Shown here piece by piece: positions 18,406 to 26,579 of a stretch of 64,000 nt of DNA (positions are counted from its first letter, which is position 1; each line of letters opens with the position of its first letter). Under the pieces are notes generated by a model that was given only the letters and a program-made list of their open reading frames with translations, did no database searches and had not been told where the DNA came from. The stretch comes from DATFNI01 sp963787205 (GTDB taxonomy: Bacteria; Bacteroidota; Rhodothermia; Balneolales; DATFMH01): positions 62,001 through 126,000 of the forward strand of contig CAWBCD010000006.1 in NCBI GenBank assembly GCA_963787205.1. Direction: 5' to 3'. The translations under genes and the position numbers were made by a program.

Positions 18406-20187
18406 ATGGGTGTAATGGAAAAAATGAGAGCCAGTACCAAGTATATTCTCTGGCTCTTGATCGTTTCGTTTGGAATCTTGTGGGGTCTCAGTGATACCAA
18501 AGTATTTAATGCTATCATGAGCGGACCACAAAACCTTGGATCGGTTAATGGCCATCCTATATCCGTAGAATCATACAACAAGCTTGTAAATAACTATCTG
18601 GAACGCGCTGGGAGTCAGGGCAACGGCGCTTCTTCTGAGATGCAGGCCTATTATGAAGATCTTGCCTGGAACCAATTGGTGCTGAACCAGATTCTGAAAG
18701 ACAAAATGAAAGATCTGGGGATCACGGTCACCGATGCAGAGATCGTTGATATGGTTACGGGTAAAAATCCCGATCCGCTCATTGCGCAACAATTCCGCAA
18801 AAAAGACGGTTCCATCGACCGCGTAGCTCTTCAGGCGGCCATCAATTCCCCTGAAAATACCCAGGCATGGATTGCCATCGAACATGAGCTGCGTGATAAA
18901 CGCCGTCGCGAGAAGCTTGGCAATTACATTCAATCGGCTCTGCCAGTGAGCAACCTGGAAGTCGAACAAGCCTGGGAACGGCAAAACTCTACTGGTGACT
19001 TCAACTTTGTTCGGTTTCCATATGCTTCGATTCCCGACTCCACGATCCAGGTAACCGATTCGGATCTGCGCACCTATTATGAAAAGCACAAAGACGAGTT
19101 TCACCGCGACAAGACATGGGACTTCGAATATGTGACCTTTAGCAAGGCACCGACCCATAAAGACACGGTTCGCACGATCGATGAGGTGAAAAAACTTCGC
19201 GATCAGTTCGCTGCTGCCAAAAATGACTCAACTTTCCTTGCTGATAACCAGTCGGCAACACCGTTTGTCAAAAGCTGGATAAAAAAATCTGAAATACGGA
19301 AACCGTATGATATCGTCTTTGATATGAAGACGGGTGAAGTCAGCCATGTGATATCGATGGACGGTCGGGTCCACCTGATCAAAAAACTGGGAGAACGTAC
19401 GGTCAAAGGTCATAAAGAAGTGCTCTTTGCCGATATGAGCCGGGATGTCACAGCCGATCCGCTGGATACCATCGATAAGGTTGCAAGTAATGCCGACGAC
19501 TTCAGCTACTATGCCTCACAAACCAGTTTCCAGCAGGAAGCACAAAAGGAACACCTGAAAATCCAACACACCATAGCAACCGAAGGGACACCTTTTATTG
19601 CTGGCATTGGACAAAGTCAGCAGATGCTTAATGCTCTGGAGCGTTCAGAGGAGGGAAAGATTTCCAAGACGATCGAGCTCCCCAATGAATTTGTGATCTT
19701 CAAGGTGAACAGTATTAAACCTGCAGGTATCCGTCCTTTTGATGATATAAAAGCCCAGATCACCCCTGCTGTTCGTTCTCAACTCCGTCAGAAGAAACTG
19801 ATGCAGAAGGTGGATGACCTGATGAAACAACACTCCACCCTGGATGCTCTTGCCAAGGCTGAAAACCTCAAAGTTTATACCGCAGAAAACATAACGTTCA
19901 GTGGTCAGTTTATCCCCAATGGCGGCCGCGAGCCCAAGATCATTGGAGATGTATTTGATGCCAAATTGAACAAGGTCACCGGACCTCTTGCTGGTGAATC
20001 AGCCGTGTATGTCATTCAGGTAACCAAACGAACCTTGGCTGATCCGGCAAAGATGACCGATGCCAATCGCCAACAGATTCGGCAACAGCTTGAACAGCAA
20101 AAGCAGCGAGTCTTCGGACAAACATGGATCGATCAGCTCAAGAAAAACGCAGCTATTGTAGATAACCGGGCTGAACTCCTGCGATAA
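18406..20187 (+). CDS. PpiD-like peptidyl-prolyl isomerase / periplasmic foldase
   Basis: A 593-residue protein of the SurA_N/PpiD type. An N-terminal membrane anchor lies at about 12-30 (KYILWLLIVSFGILWGL). A chaperone region with NGHPISVESYNKLVNNYLER and LVLNQILKDKMKDLGITVTDAEI follows, then parvulin-like regions (for example AHTKDTVRT-like linker, GEVSHVISMDGRVHLIKKLGERT at about 310-330, and RPFDDIKAQITPAVRSQL near 445). It would assist folding of outer-membrane or secreted proteins at the inner membrane surface. The parvulin domain is divergent, so isomerase activity is uncertain. A second possible start is MEKMRAS three codons in. A rho-independent terminator follows. Confidence 0.86.
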   Translation: MGVMEKMRASTKYILWLLIVSFGILWGLSDTKVFNAIMSGPQNLGSVNGHPISVESYNKLVNNYLERAGSQGNGASSEMQAYYEDLAWNQLVLNQILKDKMKDLGITVTDAEIVDMVTGKNPDPLIAQQFRKKDGSIDRVALQAAINSPENTQAWIAIEHELRDKRRREKLGNYIQSALPVSNLEVEQAWERQNSTGDFNFVRFPYASIPDSTIQVTDSDLRTYYEKHKDEFHRDKTWDFEYVTFSKAPTHKDTVRTIDEVKKLRDQFAAAKNDSTFLADNQSATPFVKSWIKKSEIRKPYDIVFDMKTGEVSHVISMDGRVHLIKKLGERTVKGHKEVLFADMSRDVTADPLDTIDKVASNADDFSYYASQTSFQQEAQKEHLKIQHTIATEGTPFIAGIGQSQQMLNALERSEEGKISKTIELPNEFVIFKVNSIKPAGIRPFDDIKAQITPAVRSQLRQKKLMQKVDDLMKQHSTLDALAKAENLKVYTAENITFSGQFIPNGGREPKIIGDVFDAKLNKVTGPLAGESAVYVIQVTKRTLADPAKMTDANRQQIRQQLEQQKQRVFGQTWIDQLKKNAAIVDNRAELLR

Positions 20188-20204
20188 TTTATTGTCTGAC
20201 TATT

Positions 20205-20239
20205 AAAAGGCAGGATGGGTTCCCCGTTCTGCCTTTTTT
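20205..20239 (+). terminator. Rho-independent terminator after the PpiD-like gene
   Basis: AAAAGGCAG (20205-20213) pairs with CTGCCTTTT (20229-20237) around a loop, ending in a run of T to 20239. It lies 18 bp after the stop codon. The A/T ends make it potentially bidirectional. Confidence 0.9.
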
Positions 20240-20338
20240 ATTTGGCACGATAACGACAACCATCCTTGGGTTTGCCATTCTGGTTATGTAGCTTTTATTT
20301 AAGCTGCCACAAGACATATAAATTCTACCTGATCTAAT

Positions 20339-21478
20339 ATGCCAACGACATCCAAAGACATATTCACAGATACCGACGTACACTGGATGAGACAGGCTTT
20401 AAAGCTTGCCGTGAAAGGCAAGGGGTATGTTGCCCCCAATCCTCTTGTTGGGTGTGTCATTGTGTCAAAAGACGGGAAAAAGATCGGGCAGGGATACCAC
20501 GAACGGTTTGGAGAAGCCCATGCCGAGATCAACGCGCTGAAATCGGTCACCGAACCTGCCGAGCTGGTCGATGCAACGGTCTATGTGACGCTCGAACCGT
20601 GCTCTCATCACGGTAAAACTCCACCATGCGCAGTGGCATTGAGTGAAACCCCTGTAAAACGGGTAGTTGCAGCGATGCTGGATCCCAATCCAGCTGTAAA
20701 TGGCAAGGGTATCAAAATACTGCTCCAGGCCGGAAAAAAAATAGATGTCGGTTTGTTGCAGAATGAGGCTGAACAACTCAACGAATTTTTCATCTATTTT
20801 CAGAAGTATCATAAGCCGTTTGTCACGCTGAAGATTGCACAGACACTTGATGGGTACATATCTGCTCCGAGTGGAGAATCACAATGGATCACGGGGGAGA
20901 AGGCACGAACGCTCGTTCATCAATGGAGAAGCGAATATGATGCCGTATTGATTGGCCGTAACACAGCTCTGCTGGATAACCCAAGACTGACGGTAAGACA
21001 GGTTGAAGGGCGCCAGCCGTATCGCATCGTTATCGATGGAAATCTCAGCCTGCCGCATGAACTCGATCTTTTCACTGATCAACATGAGGAGAAGACGATC
21101 GTGATCACTCACAACAAAGAAAAAGCGGGCGAAACGGTCGATCCCATGCTAAAGATACTACAGCCTAATTACTTCAGGGGACAGACCATCCTGGTATCTG
21201 AAGTGAACGGTCACTCAGACCTGGAACAGGCTCTGAATCGCCTGGCTGATGTCCCAATTACTTCTGTTCTTGTGGAGGCCGGAAGCAGGCTTGCAAGTTC
21301 ACTTATCAGGAATAACCTGGTGGATAAGCTCCATCTTTTTGTGGCTCCGAAGCTGCTTGGAGGTGGCACACGCTCCATCCTCGGACTCGGTATTGACGGG
21401 CTTGATGAGGTGATCACTTTCCGCAAGACACACTGGCGGTCGGTCGGCAATGATCTTCTCTTTACCGGATATTTATAA
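20339..21478 (+). CDS. ribD: Bifunctional riboflavin biosynthesis deaminase/reductase RibD
   Basis: A 379-residue fusion of two riboflavin-pathway enzymes. The N-terminal zinc deaminase (about 1-150) has HAEINAL and PCSHHGKTPPC. The C-terminal NADPH reductase (about 155-379) has KIAQTLDGYISAPSGESQWITG, VLIGRNTALLDNPRLTVR and LVEAGSRLASSLI. It converts the GTP-cyclohydrolase product to 5-amino-6-ribitylamino-uracil phosphate. It lies 12 bp upstream of riboflavin synthase, an obvious operon. No FMN-riboswitch-like fold was recognised in the 100 bases before the start. Confidence 0.96.
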   Translation: MPTTSKDIFTDTDVHWMRQALKLAVKGKGYVAPNPLVGCVIVSKDGKKIGQGYHERFGEAHAEINALKSVTEPAELVDATVYVTLEPCSHHGKTPPCAVALSETPVKRVVAAMLDPNPAVNGKGIKILLQAGKKIDVGLLQNEAEQLNEFFIYFQKYHKPFVTLKIAQTLDGYISAPSGESQWITGEKARTLVHQWRSEYDAVLIGRNTALLDNPRLTVRQVEGRQPYRIVIDGNLSLPHELDLFTDQHEEKTIVITHNKEKAGETVDPMLKILQPNYFRGQTILVSEVNGHSDLEQALNRLADVPITSVLVEAGSRLASSLIRNNLVDKLHLFVAPKLLGGGTRSILGLGIDGLDEVITFRKTHWRSVGNDLLFTGYL

Positions 21479-21490
21479 ATTATAGAAACC

Positions 21491-22084
21491 ATGTTTACCG
21501 GAATAATCGAACACATCGGTCATATTGAGACCATTAACGAGCTGGATGGCGGACGTGAATTCACAATCAACAGCGAGATCTCAGACCTTCTGGAAGTCGA
21601 TGACAGCATTTGCATAAATGGTGTATGCCAGACAGTTGTCAAGAAAACCGATCGGGATTTCACTGTCCAGGCGGTTGAGGAAACGCTGCGAAAAACAACT
21701 TTCGGCCAATTGGGAGAGGGCCAAGTAGTCAATCTTGAGAGATCCCTGAGCCTGAACCAGCTCTTGGACGGCCACATCGTACAGGGCCATGTCGATATCA
21801 CCGGCAGCGTCGGAGACATTCACAAGGAAGGTACAGATTACCTGATCCGGATCCGTTATCCTTCCGATTTTGCCCATCTTCTTGTAGGCCGCGGCAGCGT
21901 ATCAGTGGATGGAATCAGCCTGACGGTTGCACGGCTTACTGATGAAAATTTCACAGTCGCTATCATTCCGTATACCTTTGAGCATACCAACGTAAAGACG
22001 CTAAAAGTCGGCGATTCTGTAAACCTAGAATTCGACATCCTCGGCAAATACGTGGCGCGCAATATGGAACTCGGCCGAAGCTAA
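21491..22084 (+). CDS. ribE: Riboflavin synthase (alpha subunit)
   Basis: A 197-residue protein opening with MFTGIIEHIGHI, the classic riboflavin synthase start. Two homologous lumazine-binding halves are visible: ICINGVCQTVV in the first, and IVQGHVDITGSV with VSVDGISLTVARL in the second, then IPYTFEHTNV near the C-terminus. It dismutates two 6,7-dimethyl-8-ribityllumazine molecules to riboflavin. It follows ribD by 12 bp. The lumazine synthase and GTP cyclohydrolase genes are not in this window. Confidence 0.97.
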   Translation: MFTGIIEHIGHIETINELDGGREFTINSEISDLLEVDDSICINGVCQTVVKKTDRDFTVQAVEETLRKTTFGQLGEGQVVNLERSLSLNQLLDGHIVQGHVDITGSVGDIHKEGTDYLIRIRYPSDFAHLLVGRGSVSVDGISLTVARLTDENFTVAIIPYTFEHTNVKTLKVGDSVNLEFDILGKYVARNMELGRS

Positions 22085-22271
22085 GCAAGAGAGCCTCCGC
22101 CACCAATCGGGTTATTTTCAAACATGCACTTGTGTGAACTAGAAATAACAAGGGATAATATTATTTCCCTTATCCATTAAACCGGCAGTTTTGTTCCTTT
22201 AAATCCAGGATTGGTCTTTAAACTGTTTTACATATTCCATCAGCGTCTTATTTTAAGAAAAAACACACCCG

Positions 22272-23441
22272 ATGAATCTTCCCATCTATCTGGATAATAA
22301 CGCGACGACTCCCTGCGATCTGCGGGTTATGGATGAGATGTTGCCTTATTTCGCGGATATGTTTGGCAATGCCGCCAGCCATAACCACGCGTATGGCTGG
22401 CTGGCGGAAGAGGCGGTTGACCGTGCACGTGAGCAGGTGGCAAGGTTAATAGGTGCAAGTCCGGAGGAGATTATTTTCACCAGCGGCGCAACAGAAGCGG
22501 ATAACCTCGCTGTCAAGGGTGTTTTTGAATCGTATTCCGATAAGGGCAATCACATCATTACGGTCAAAACGGAACACAGAGCCGTGCTAGATACCTGTAA
22601 AGCTGTTGAGAAAAGAGGCGGCAGAGTAACCCGGCTTTCCGTAGACAACGAAGGTCTGATCAATCTCGATGAACTGGAGAAAGCAATCCTGCCGGATACA
22701 ATTCTGATCGCCATTATGTATGCAAACAATGAGACCGGAATCGTCCAGCCTATCGAAGAAATTGGTCGTATCGCTGCGAAACATGATGTACTGTTTTTCT
22801 CGGATGGCGTTCAGGCTGCCGGCAAGATACCGTTTAGTGTCAGACAAGACGGTATTCACCTGTTGTCCCTCTCAGCGCACAAGATGTACGGCCCAAAGGG
22901 CATTGGAGCGTTGTATGTTAGTTATAAGAATCCGGGAGTGTCACTTGCCCGGCAAATTGAGGGTGGCGGACACGAGCGCGGCATGCGCAGCGGTACGCTC
23001 AATGTGCCCGGCATCGTCGGGTTTGGGAAAGCTGCGGAATTGGCCGCTTTGGAGATGGATCAGTTTATGGAAACGGTCAGAATATTACGTGATCGTCTGG
23101 AACAGGGACTCCTTGAAATAAAGGATACCTCCTTGAATGGGTCTCCTGAAAATCGATTGCCACATGTAACGAACATCTCTTTTGGTGATGTGGATGGAAC
23201 GGACTTGCTCCGAAGGGTGAACAAAAAAGTAGCCGTGAGTTCAGGTTCTGCCTGCAGTTCGGCATCCCTGGATCCATCCCATGTTCTGAAAGCCATGGGA
23301 GTGCCGGACGACCGCGGGCGTAGTTCAATACGCTTCAGCCTGGGACGGTTTACTACCGAAGAGCAGATCGCTCAGACTATTGACCATGTCAGGGAGGTTG
23401 TGCATTATCTGAGAGAAAAGACCGGCGTCAGACGGTTATAA
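22272..23441 (+). CDS. Cysteine desulfurase (NifS/IscS family)
   Basis: A 389-residue PLP-dependent desulfurase. The start MNLPIYLDNNATTPCDLRV is typical. The PLP lysine is in SLSAHKMYGPKGIGAL and the catalytic cysteine in SSGSACSSASLDPSHVL, in the long loop of group I enzymes. It takes sulfur from cysteine for Fe-S clusters, tRNA thiolation or molybdopterin/Moco sulfuration. Its place 43 bp before moaC suggests it feeds the molybdenum-cofactor pathway, which is an inference. The last codons (GVRRL) are formed by a palindromic repeat at 23424-23454. Confidence 0.93.
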   Translation: MNLPIYLDNNATTPCDLRVMDEMLPYFADMFGNAASHNHAYGWLAEEAVDRAREQVARLIGASPEEIIFTSGATEADNLAVKGVFESYSDKGNHIITVKTEHRAVLDTCKAVEKRGGRVTRLSVDNEGLINLDELEKAILPDTILIAIMYANNETGIVQPIEEIGRIAAKHDVLFFSDGVQAAGKIPFSVRQDGIHLLSLSAHKMYGPKGIGALYVSYKNPGVSLARQIEGGGHERGMRSGTLNVPGIVGFGKAAELAALEMDQFMETVRILRDRLEQGLLEIKDTSLNGSPENRLPHVTNISFGDVDGTDLLRRVNKKVAVSSGSACSSASLDPSHVLKAMGVPDDRGRSSIRFSLGRFTTEEQIAQTIDHVREVVHYLREKTGVRRL

Positions 23442-23454
23442 GCCGTCAGGCGCC
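23424..23454. repeat. Palindromic repeat, copy A (3' end of the desulfurase gene)
   Basis: GGCGTCAGACGGTT (23424-23437), a 3-base loop, then AGCCGTCAGGCGCC (23441-23454): 14-bp arms with one mismatch and two G-T pairs. It shares the core GTCAGACGG with copies at 25109, 25409 (variant) and 62484. It spans the last five codons and stop of the desulfurase gene and has no T tract. Confidence 0.75.
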
Positions 23455-23484
23455 TTCATTGATCGCTTCTGAGTAGCAAAAGAT

Positions 23485-23979
23485 ATGTCCACAAAGGAAA
23501 AACGATTCACACACATCGATCCCCAAACCGGTAACCCGGCAATGGTGGATGTGAGCAATAAAAAAGTGACGCGCCGAACTGCCCGTGCCCAAACTATTGT
23601 GGTGTTAGGCGAGGAAATCATGCAAAAGATGTCCGGCGACGAGATTCACACGAAAAAAGGACCGGTGTTCCAAACAGCAATCATCGCCGGAACCATGGCA
23701 GCGAAGAAGACGGGGGATCTCATCCCTCTTTGCCATCCGTTGCCTATAGAGAATTGTCGGGTTGAAATTCATGTTAACGACAAGAAGGAAGTCGTGATAG
23801 ATTGCACGGCGGTGATCACATCCAAGACGGGTGTGGAGATGGAAGCCCTGACCGGGGCAAGTGTCGCGGCACTTACGATTTATGATATGTGCAAGGCTTT
23901 CTCGCACGACATCATCATTCGGGAAACAAAGCTTATGGAAAAGACAGGTGGAAAAAATGATTTCAAACGAGAAGCATAA
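23485..23979 (+). CDS. moaC: Cyclic pyranopterin monophosphate synthase MoaC
   Basis: A 164-residue MoaC of normal length. Signature segments are the N-terminal FTHIDPQTGNPAMVDVSNK, AGTMAAKKTGDLIPLCHPLPIENC around the catalytic region, VEMEALTGASVAALTIYDMCKA and the C-terminal EKTGGKNDF. It acts with MoaA to turn GTP-derived 3',8-cyclo-GTP into cyclic pyranopterin monophosphate. MoaA is encoded on the opposite strand at 30.2-31.2 kb. The 3' end overlaps the next gene by 23 bp. Confidence 0.97.
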   Translation: MSTKEKRFTHIDPQTGNPAMVDVSNKKVTRRTARAQTIVVLGEEIMQKMSGDEIHTKKGPVFQTAIIAGTMAAKKTGDLIPLCHPLPIENCRVEIHVNDKKEVVIDCTAVITSKTGVEMEALTGASVAALTIYDMCKAFSHDIIIRETKLMEKTGGKNDFKREA

Positions 23980-25141
23980 ACATCACCAAAAGCACGACAA
24001 ACTGGCGCGGCCCGACCTCGGACAGTTCGGCCGGAATGAACTGGCCATTCTGGGTACGCGCTGCGGTAATATCCGAGAATTGGTCAGGCAAATCATCAAA
24101 CGGGTAACTCCGGATTATAAAACGGCCTACATCGATGCCAGCCACAAATCTGACGACTCTGTTCAAGTTGAAACTGCAATCGGTGCGGGCGCTGAGATAG
24201 ATTTCCTAGATAATGGTTCTTTCATTCATACCGATTACGGAAGAAAACTGACCTCCTTTGAACTGAAGGCGATGTTTGGCGGACAGGATCTCGTACTGGT
24301 CAACGGTAACCATTTTACAGCCCGGAGCCAGATCGTGGTTGTCGATCCGGAGAAATCCCTTGAAAAGAAACTGGATCGACTGACGGACGTGCGGCTTATC
24401 CTTACACGAAGTGCGGAGAAAGAGCTTCCCGGTTACCTGCAAAATCATCTCGATAACTTCAGAAGCATTCCCGTCCTCTCGTTTGATGATGCGGATGCCA
24501 TAACAGCATTCATAAGAAAATACCTGGTCGAGCGGATTCCTGCCATTAAAGGACTTGTGTTGACCGGTGGGCAGAGTGTCCGAATGGAGAAGGATAAAAG
24601 CACTTTGGTATACCACGGAAAAACCCAGCGTGAGCATGTTTACGATCTACTTAAGAATTATTGTAGCGAGGTATTTATCTCCTGCAATCACGATCAGGTA
24701 CGTGAACTGGATGATCAATTTTCGTTGATTGAGGACGCTTTTATTGGGCTTGGACCCATGAGCGGGATTCTCTCCGCTTTCCAGTCTGATCCGGATGCGG
24801 CCTGGTTCACAGTGGCTTGTGATCTCCCGTATCTCTCTGCTGAAACATTGGGTTTTCTGCTTAAAAACAGGAATCCATCGAAAGCAGCCACGGCGTTTTA
24901 CGATCCGAAAGGAGAATTCCCCGAACCGCTGATAACGATATGGGAACCGCGCAGCTACCCGGCACTTTTGCAGTTTTTGAGCCAGGGATACACCTGTCCG
25001 AGAAAGGCGCTCATAAATTCGAATACCGAACTTTTGCATGCCCCGGATATTAACGAGTTGCGGAATGTGAATAACCCCGATGAATATGAAGCGGCAGTTA
25101 ACGAGCTCGCGGTCAGACGGTTAGAACCGTTAGACCGCTAA
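23957..25141 (+). CDS. MobA-type nucleotidyltransferase with N-terminal MobB-like domain
   Basis: A 394-residue fusion starting at MISNEKHKHH (ATG at 23957, inside moaC). The C-terminal half (from about 200) is a MobA-like nucleotidyltransferase: GLVLTGGQSVRMEKDKSTL, a variant of the LAGGxSxRMGxDK motif, then VACDLPYLS as the metal-binding aspartate region and EFPEPLITIW. The N-terminal half starts with a Rossmann-like strand LAILGTRCGNIRELV where MobB proteins have a GKT P-loop. Here the lysine-threonine is missing, so it is probably a non-GTPase MobB-like adaptor. Expected role: attaching GMP or CMP to Mo-molybdopterin. The last ten codons are formed by palindromic repeat copy B. Confidence 0.82.
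   Translation: MISNEKHKHHQKHDKLARPDLGQFGRNELAILGTRCGNIRELVRQIIKRVTPDYKTAYIDASHKSDDSVQVETAIGAGAEIDFLDNGSFIHTDYGRKLTSFELKAMFGGQDLVLVNGNHFTARSQIVVVDPEKSLEKKLDRLTDVRLILTRSAEKELPGYLQNHLDNFRSIPVLSFDDADAITAFIRKYLVERIPAIKGLVLTGGQSVRMEKDKSTLVYHGKTQREHVYDLLKNYCSEVFISCNHDQVRELDDQFSLIEDAFIGLGPMSGILSAFQSDPDAAWFTVACDLPYLSAETLGFLLKNRNPSKAATAFYDPKGEFPEPLITIWEPRSYPALLQFLSQGYTCPRKALINSNTELLHAPDINELRNVNNPDEYEAAVNELAVRRLEPLDR
25109..25138. repeat. Palindromic repeat, copy B (3' end of the mobA-like gene)
   Basis: GCGGTCAGACGGTT (25109-25122), loop AG, AACCGTTAGACCGC (25125-25138). The arms pair over 14 bp with one mismatch and one G-T. It encodes the last ten residues, AVRRLEPLDR, of the upstream protein. Same family as copies at 23424, 25409 and 62484. 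Confidence 0.78.
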
Positions 25142-25194
25142 AGGCCCGTTGTGTGTGCAGGCGAGGGCGCCAGCACGAGCGTAATATTATTTCT

Positions 25195-25219
25195 CGTTAC
25201 GATGCTCCGCTTCGTAACG
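25195..25219. other. Stem-loop in the mobA-modA intergenic region
   Basis: CGTTACGA (25195-25202) pairs perfectly with TCGTAACG (25212-25219) around TGCTCCGCT-type loop sequence. The loop resembles the TTGCTCCGCTTCGTT text of the dispersed element near 59640. The 242 bases between mobA and modA hold nothing else recognisable; no molybdenum-cofactor riboswitch could be folded by eye. Confidence 0.4.
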
Positions 25220-25383
25220 CCATGGTCCTGAAGCTCTGCTCCAATTCCTAACTTCTTGATCCTCATAATTCGTTACCTTTCTGAAAACCGAAGGTTGGTT
25301 TTTGAATTGTTGGATTTATCTACGGATAGGTTTTAAGAAGAATCCTATCAGGTAATTGATCCGGAAAAAATTGAGAATTTGTT

Positions 25384-26175
25384 ATGATATTAGCCCTGAA
25401 ACGGTTTAGCGATCTGACGGTTTGGCACCGTCTGACCGCACACCTCATCATCATCCTGTTTGCCCTAACCATCCCCCCGAAAGCCAGTTCCCAGGAATTG
25501 CGTGTAGCTGTGGCGGCGAATGCACAGTTTGTTACGCAGGCGTTGAAGAAGGTATTTACAGAGGAGACGGGTATTAAAACTACCTTGATTGTCAGCTCAT
25601 CGGGTAAATTAACGGCACAAATCAGGCAGGGTGCGCCGTTTGATGTATTTCTGTCGGCAGATATGAAGTATCCTGCAACCTTATACAAAGAAGGGCAAAC
25701 CGCAGATAAACCCAAGGTATATGCTTACGGTAAACTGGTCCTGTGGACTCTGGCGAGTACAGATTTGTCAAATGGCATCAAGGTGGTGACCAACCAAGGC
25801 ATAACGAAAATAGCGATTGCCAATCCTCAAACGGCGCCTTATGGTGTGGCCGCTGTTGAGGCTTTGAAAAAAGCGGGCTTTTATGATAAGGTAAAGTCGA
25901 AACTGGTTTATGGAGAAAGCATCTCGCAAGTAAACCAGTATCTGTTATCCGGTGCGGCCGATATTGCATTAACGGCCAAGTCGGTAGTGCTGAGTCCGGG
26001 GATGAAAAGCAAGGGACACTGGAAAGAAGTGGATCATAATTTATATGAACCCATTGCCCAGGGTGTGATAATCACCAAAACGGCTCATATGGAAGCGGCC
26101 GAAAAATTTTATAAGTTTTTGTTCAGCAAAAAGGCAGAGGGCATTTTTGAAAAATATGGGTATCTCATAAAATGA
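25384..26175 (+). CDS. modA: Molybdate ABC transporter substrate-binding protein
   Basis: A 263-residue periplasmic binding protein. A signal peptide with hydrophobic core AHLIIILFALTIPP ends near KASSQ. The mature part starts ELRVAVAANAQFV and shows VSSSGKLTAQIRQGAPFDVFLSAD, the oxyanion-binding loops of ModA, and IANPQTAPYGVAAVEAL. It captures molybdate (or tungstate) for ModB/ModC, encoded downstream. It overlaps the following Mop gene by 4 bp. Unusually, the signal-peptide n-region (FSDLTVWHRLTA) is formed by palindromic repeat copy D. Confidence 0.94.
   Translation: MILALKRFSDLTVWHRLTAHLIIILFALTIPPKASSQELRVAVAANAQFVTQALKKVFTEETGIKTTLIVSSSGKLTAQIRQGAPFDVFLSADMKYPATLYKEGQTADKPKVYAYGKLVLWTLASTDLSNGIKVVTNQGITKIAIANPQTAPYGVAAVEALKKAGFYDKVKSKLVYGESISQVNQYLLSGAADIALTAKSVVLSPGMKSKGHWKEVDHNLYEPIAQGVIITKTAHMEAAEKFYKFLFSKKAEGIFEKYGYLIK
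25409..25439. repeat. Palindromic repeat, copy D (inside the modA signal sequence)
   Basis: GCGATCTGACGGT (25409-25421), loop of 5, ACCGTCTGACCGC (25427-25439); 11 of 13 positions pair. The right arm, read in reverse complement, is GCGGTCAGACGGT, identical to the left arm of copy B. It encodes residues about 9-19 of ModA. Confidence 0.72.
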
Positions 26176-26579
26176 ATCAGTTACGGGGAAAGATTACAGA
26201 GATTGAAACGGATGGAAATATTTCGCTTGTCACGATAGAAGCGGAAGAAATCCGTTTTTCTTCTACCGTGATTGATACGACGGAGTCGGCCTCCTATCTG
26301 AATGTCGGCAGTGATATTTATATGGTATTCAAAGAGACGGAAATGGCGATCGGTAAAAATCTGTCGGGTGGATTGAGCCTTCGTAACCGATTTGTTGCAA
26401 CCATCACCACTATCATTCTTGGTAAAGTGTTGGCAAAAGTTGAAATTGATTTCAAAGGGCATCGGCTGCATTCGATTATCACGGCGCGATCGGCCCGGAA
26501 CCTCGATCTTAAGATTGGTGATCAGGTGGAAGGGATTGTAAAGACAACGGAAATATCACTCATGGAAATTACCGGTTAG
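26172..26579 (+). CDS. Molybdopterin-binding (Mop/TOBE-domain) protein
   Basis: A 135-residue protein of two tandem TOBE/Mop modules: about 3-65 (LRGKITEIETDGNISLVTIEA to DIYMVFKETEMAIGK) and 72-133 (RNRFVATITTIILGKVLAKVEID to DLKIGDQVEGIVKTTEISL). Such molbindins bind molybdate oxyanion at subunit interfaces and act as a store or sensor. It starts within the modA stop codon (ATGA) and ends directly before the modB ATG, so it sits tightly in the modA-mop-modB-modC operon. Confidence 0.88.
   Translation: MNQLRGKITEIETDGNISLVTIEAEEIRFSSTVIDTTESASYLNVGSDIYMVFKETEMAIGKNLSGGLSLRNRFVATITTIILGKVLAKVEIDFKGHRLHSIITARSARNLDLKIGDQVEGIVKTTEISLMEITG

Noticed and set aside
20240..20338. Possible FMN riboswitch upstream of ribD
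   Set aside because: Fewer than 100 bases and none of the conserved FMN-aptamer blocks were seen.
25142..25383. Possible molybdenum-cofactor riboswitch upstream of modA
   Set aside because: Only one 8-bp hairpin was found; the multi-stem Moco aptamer could not be drawn and such riboswitches are mainly known from other phyla.
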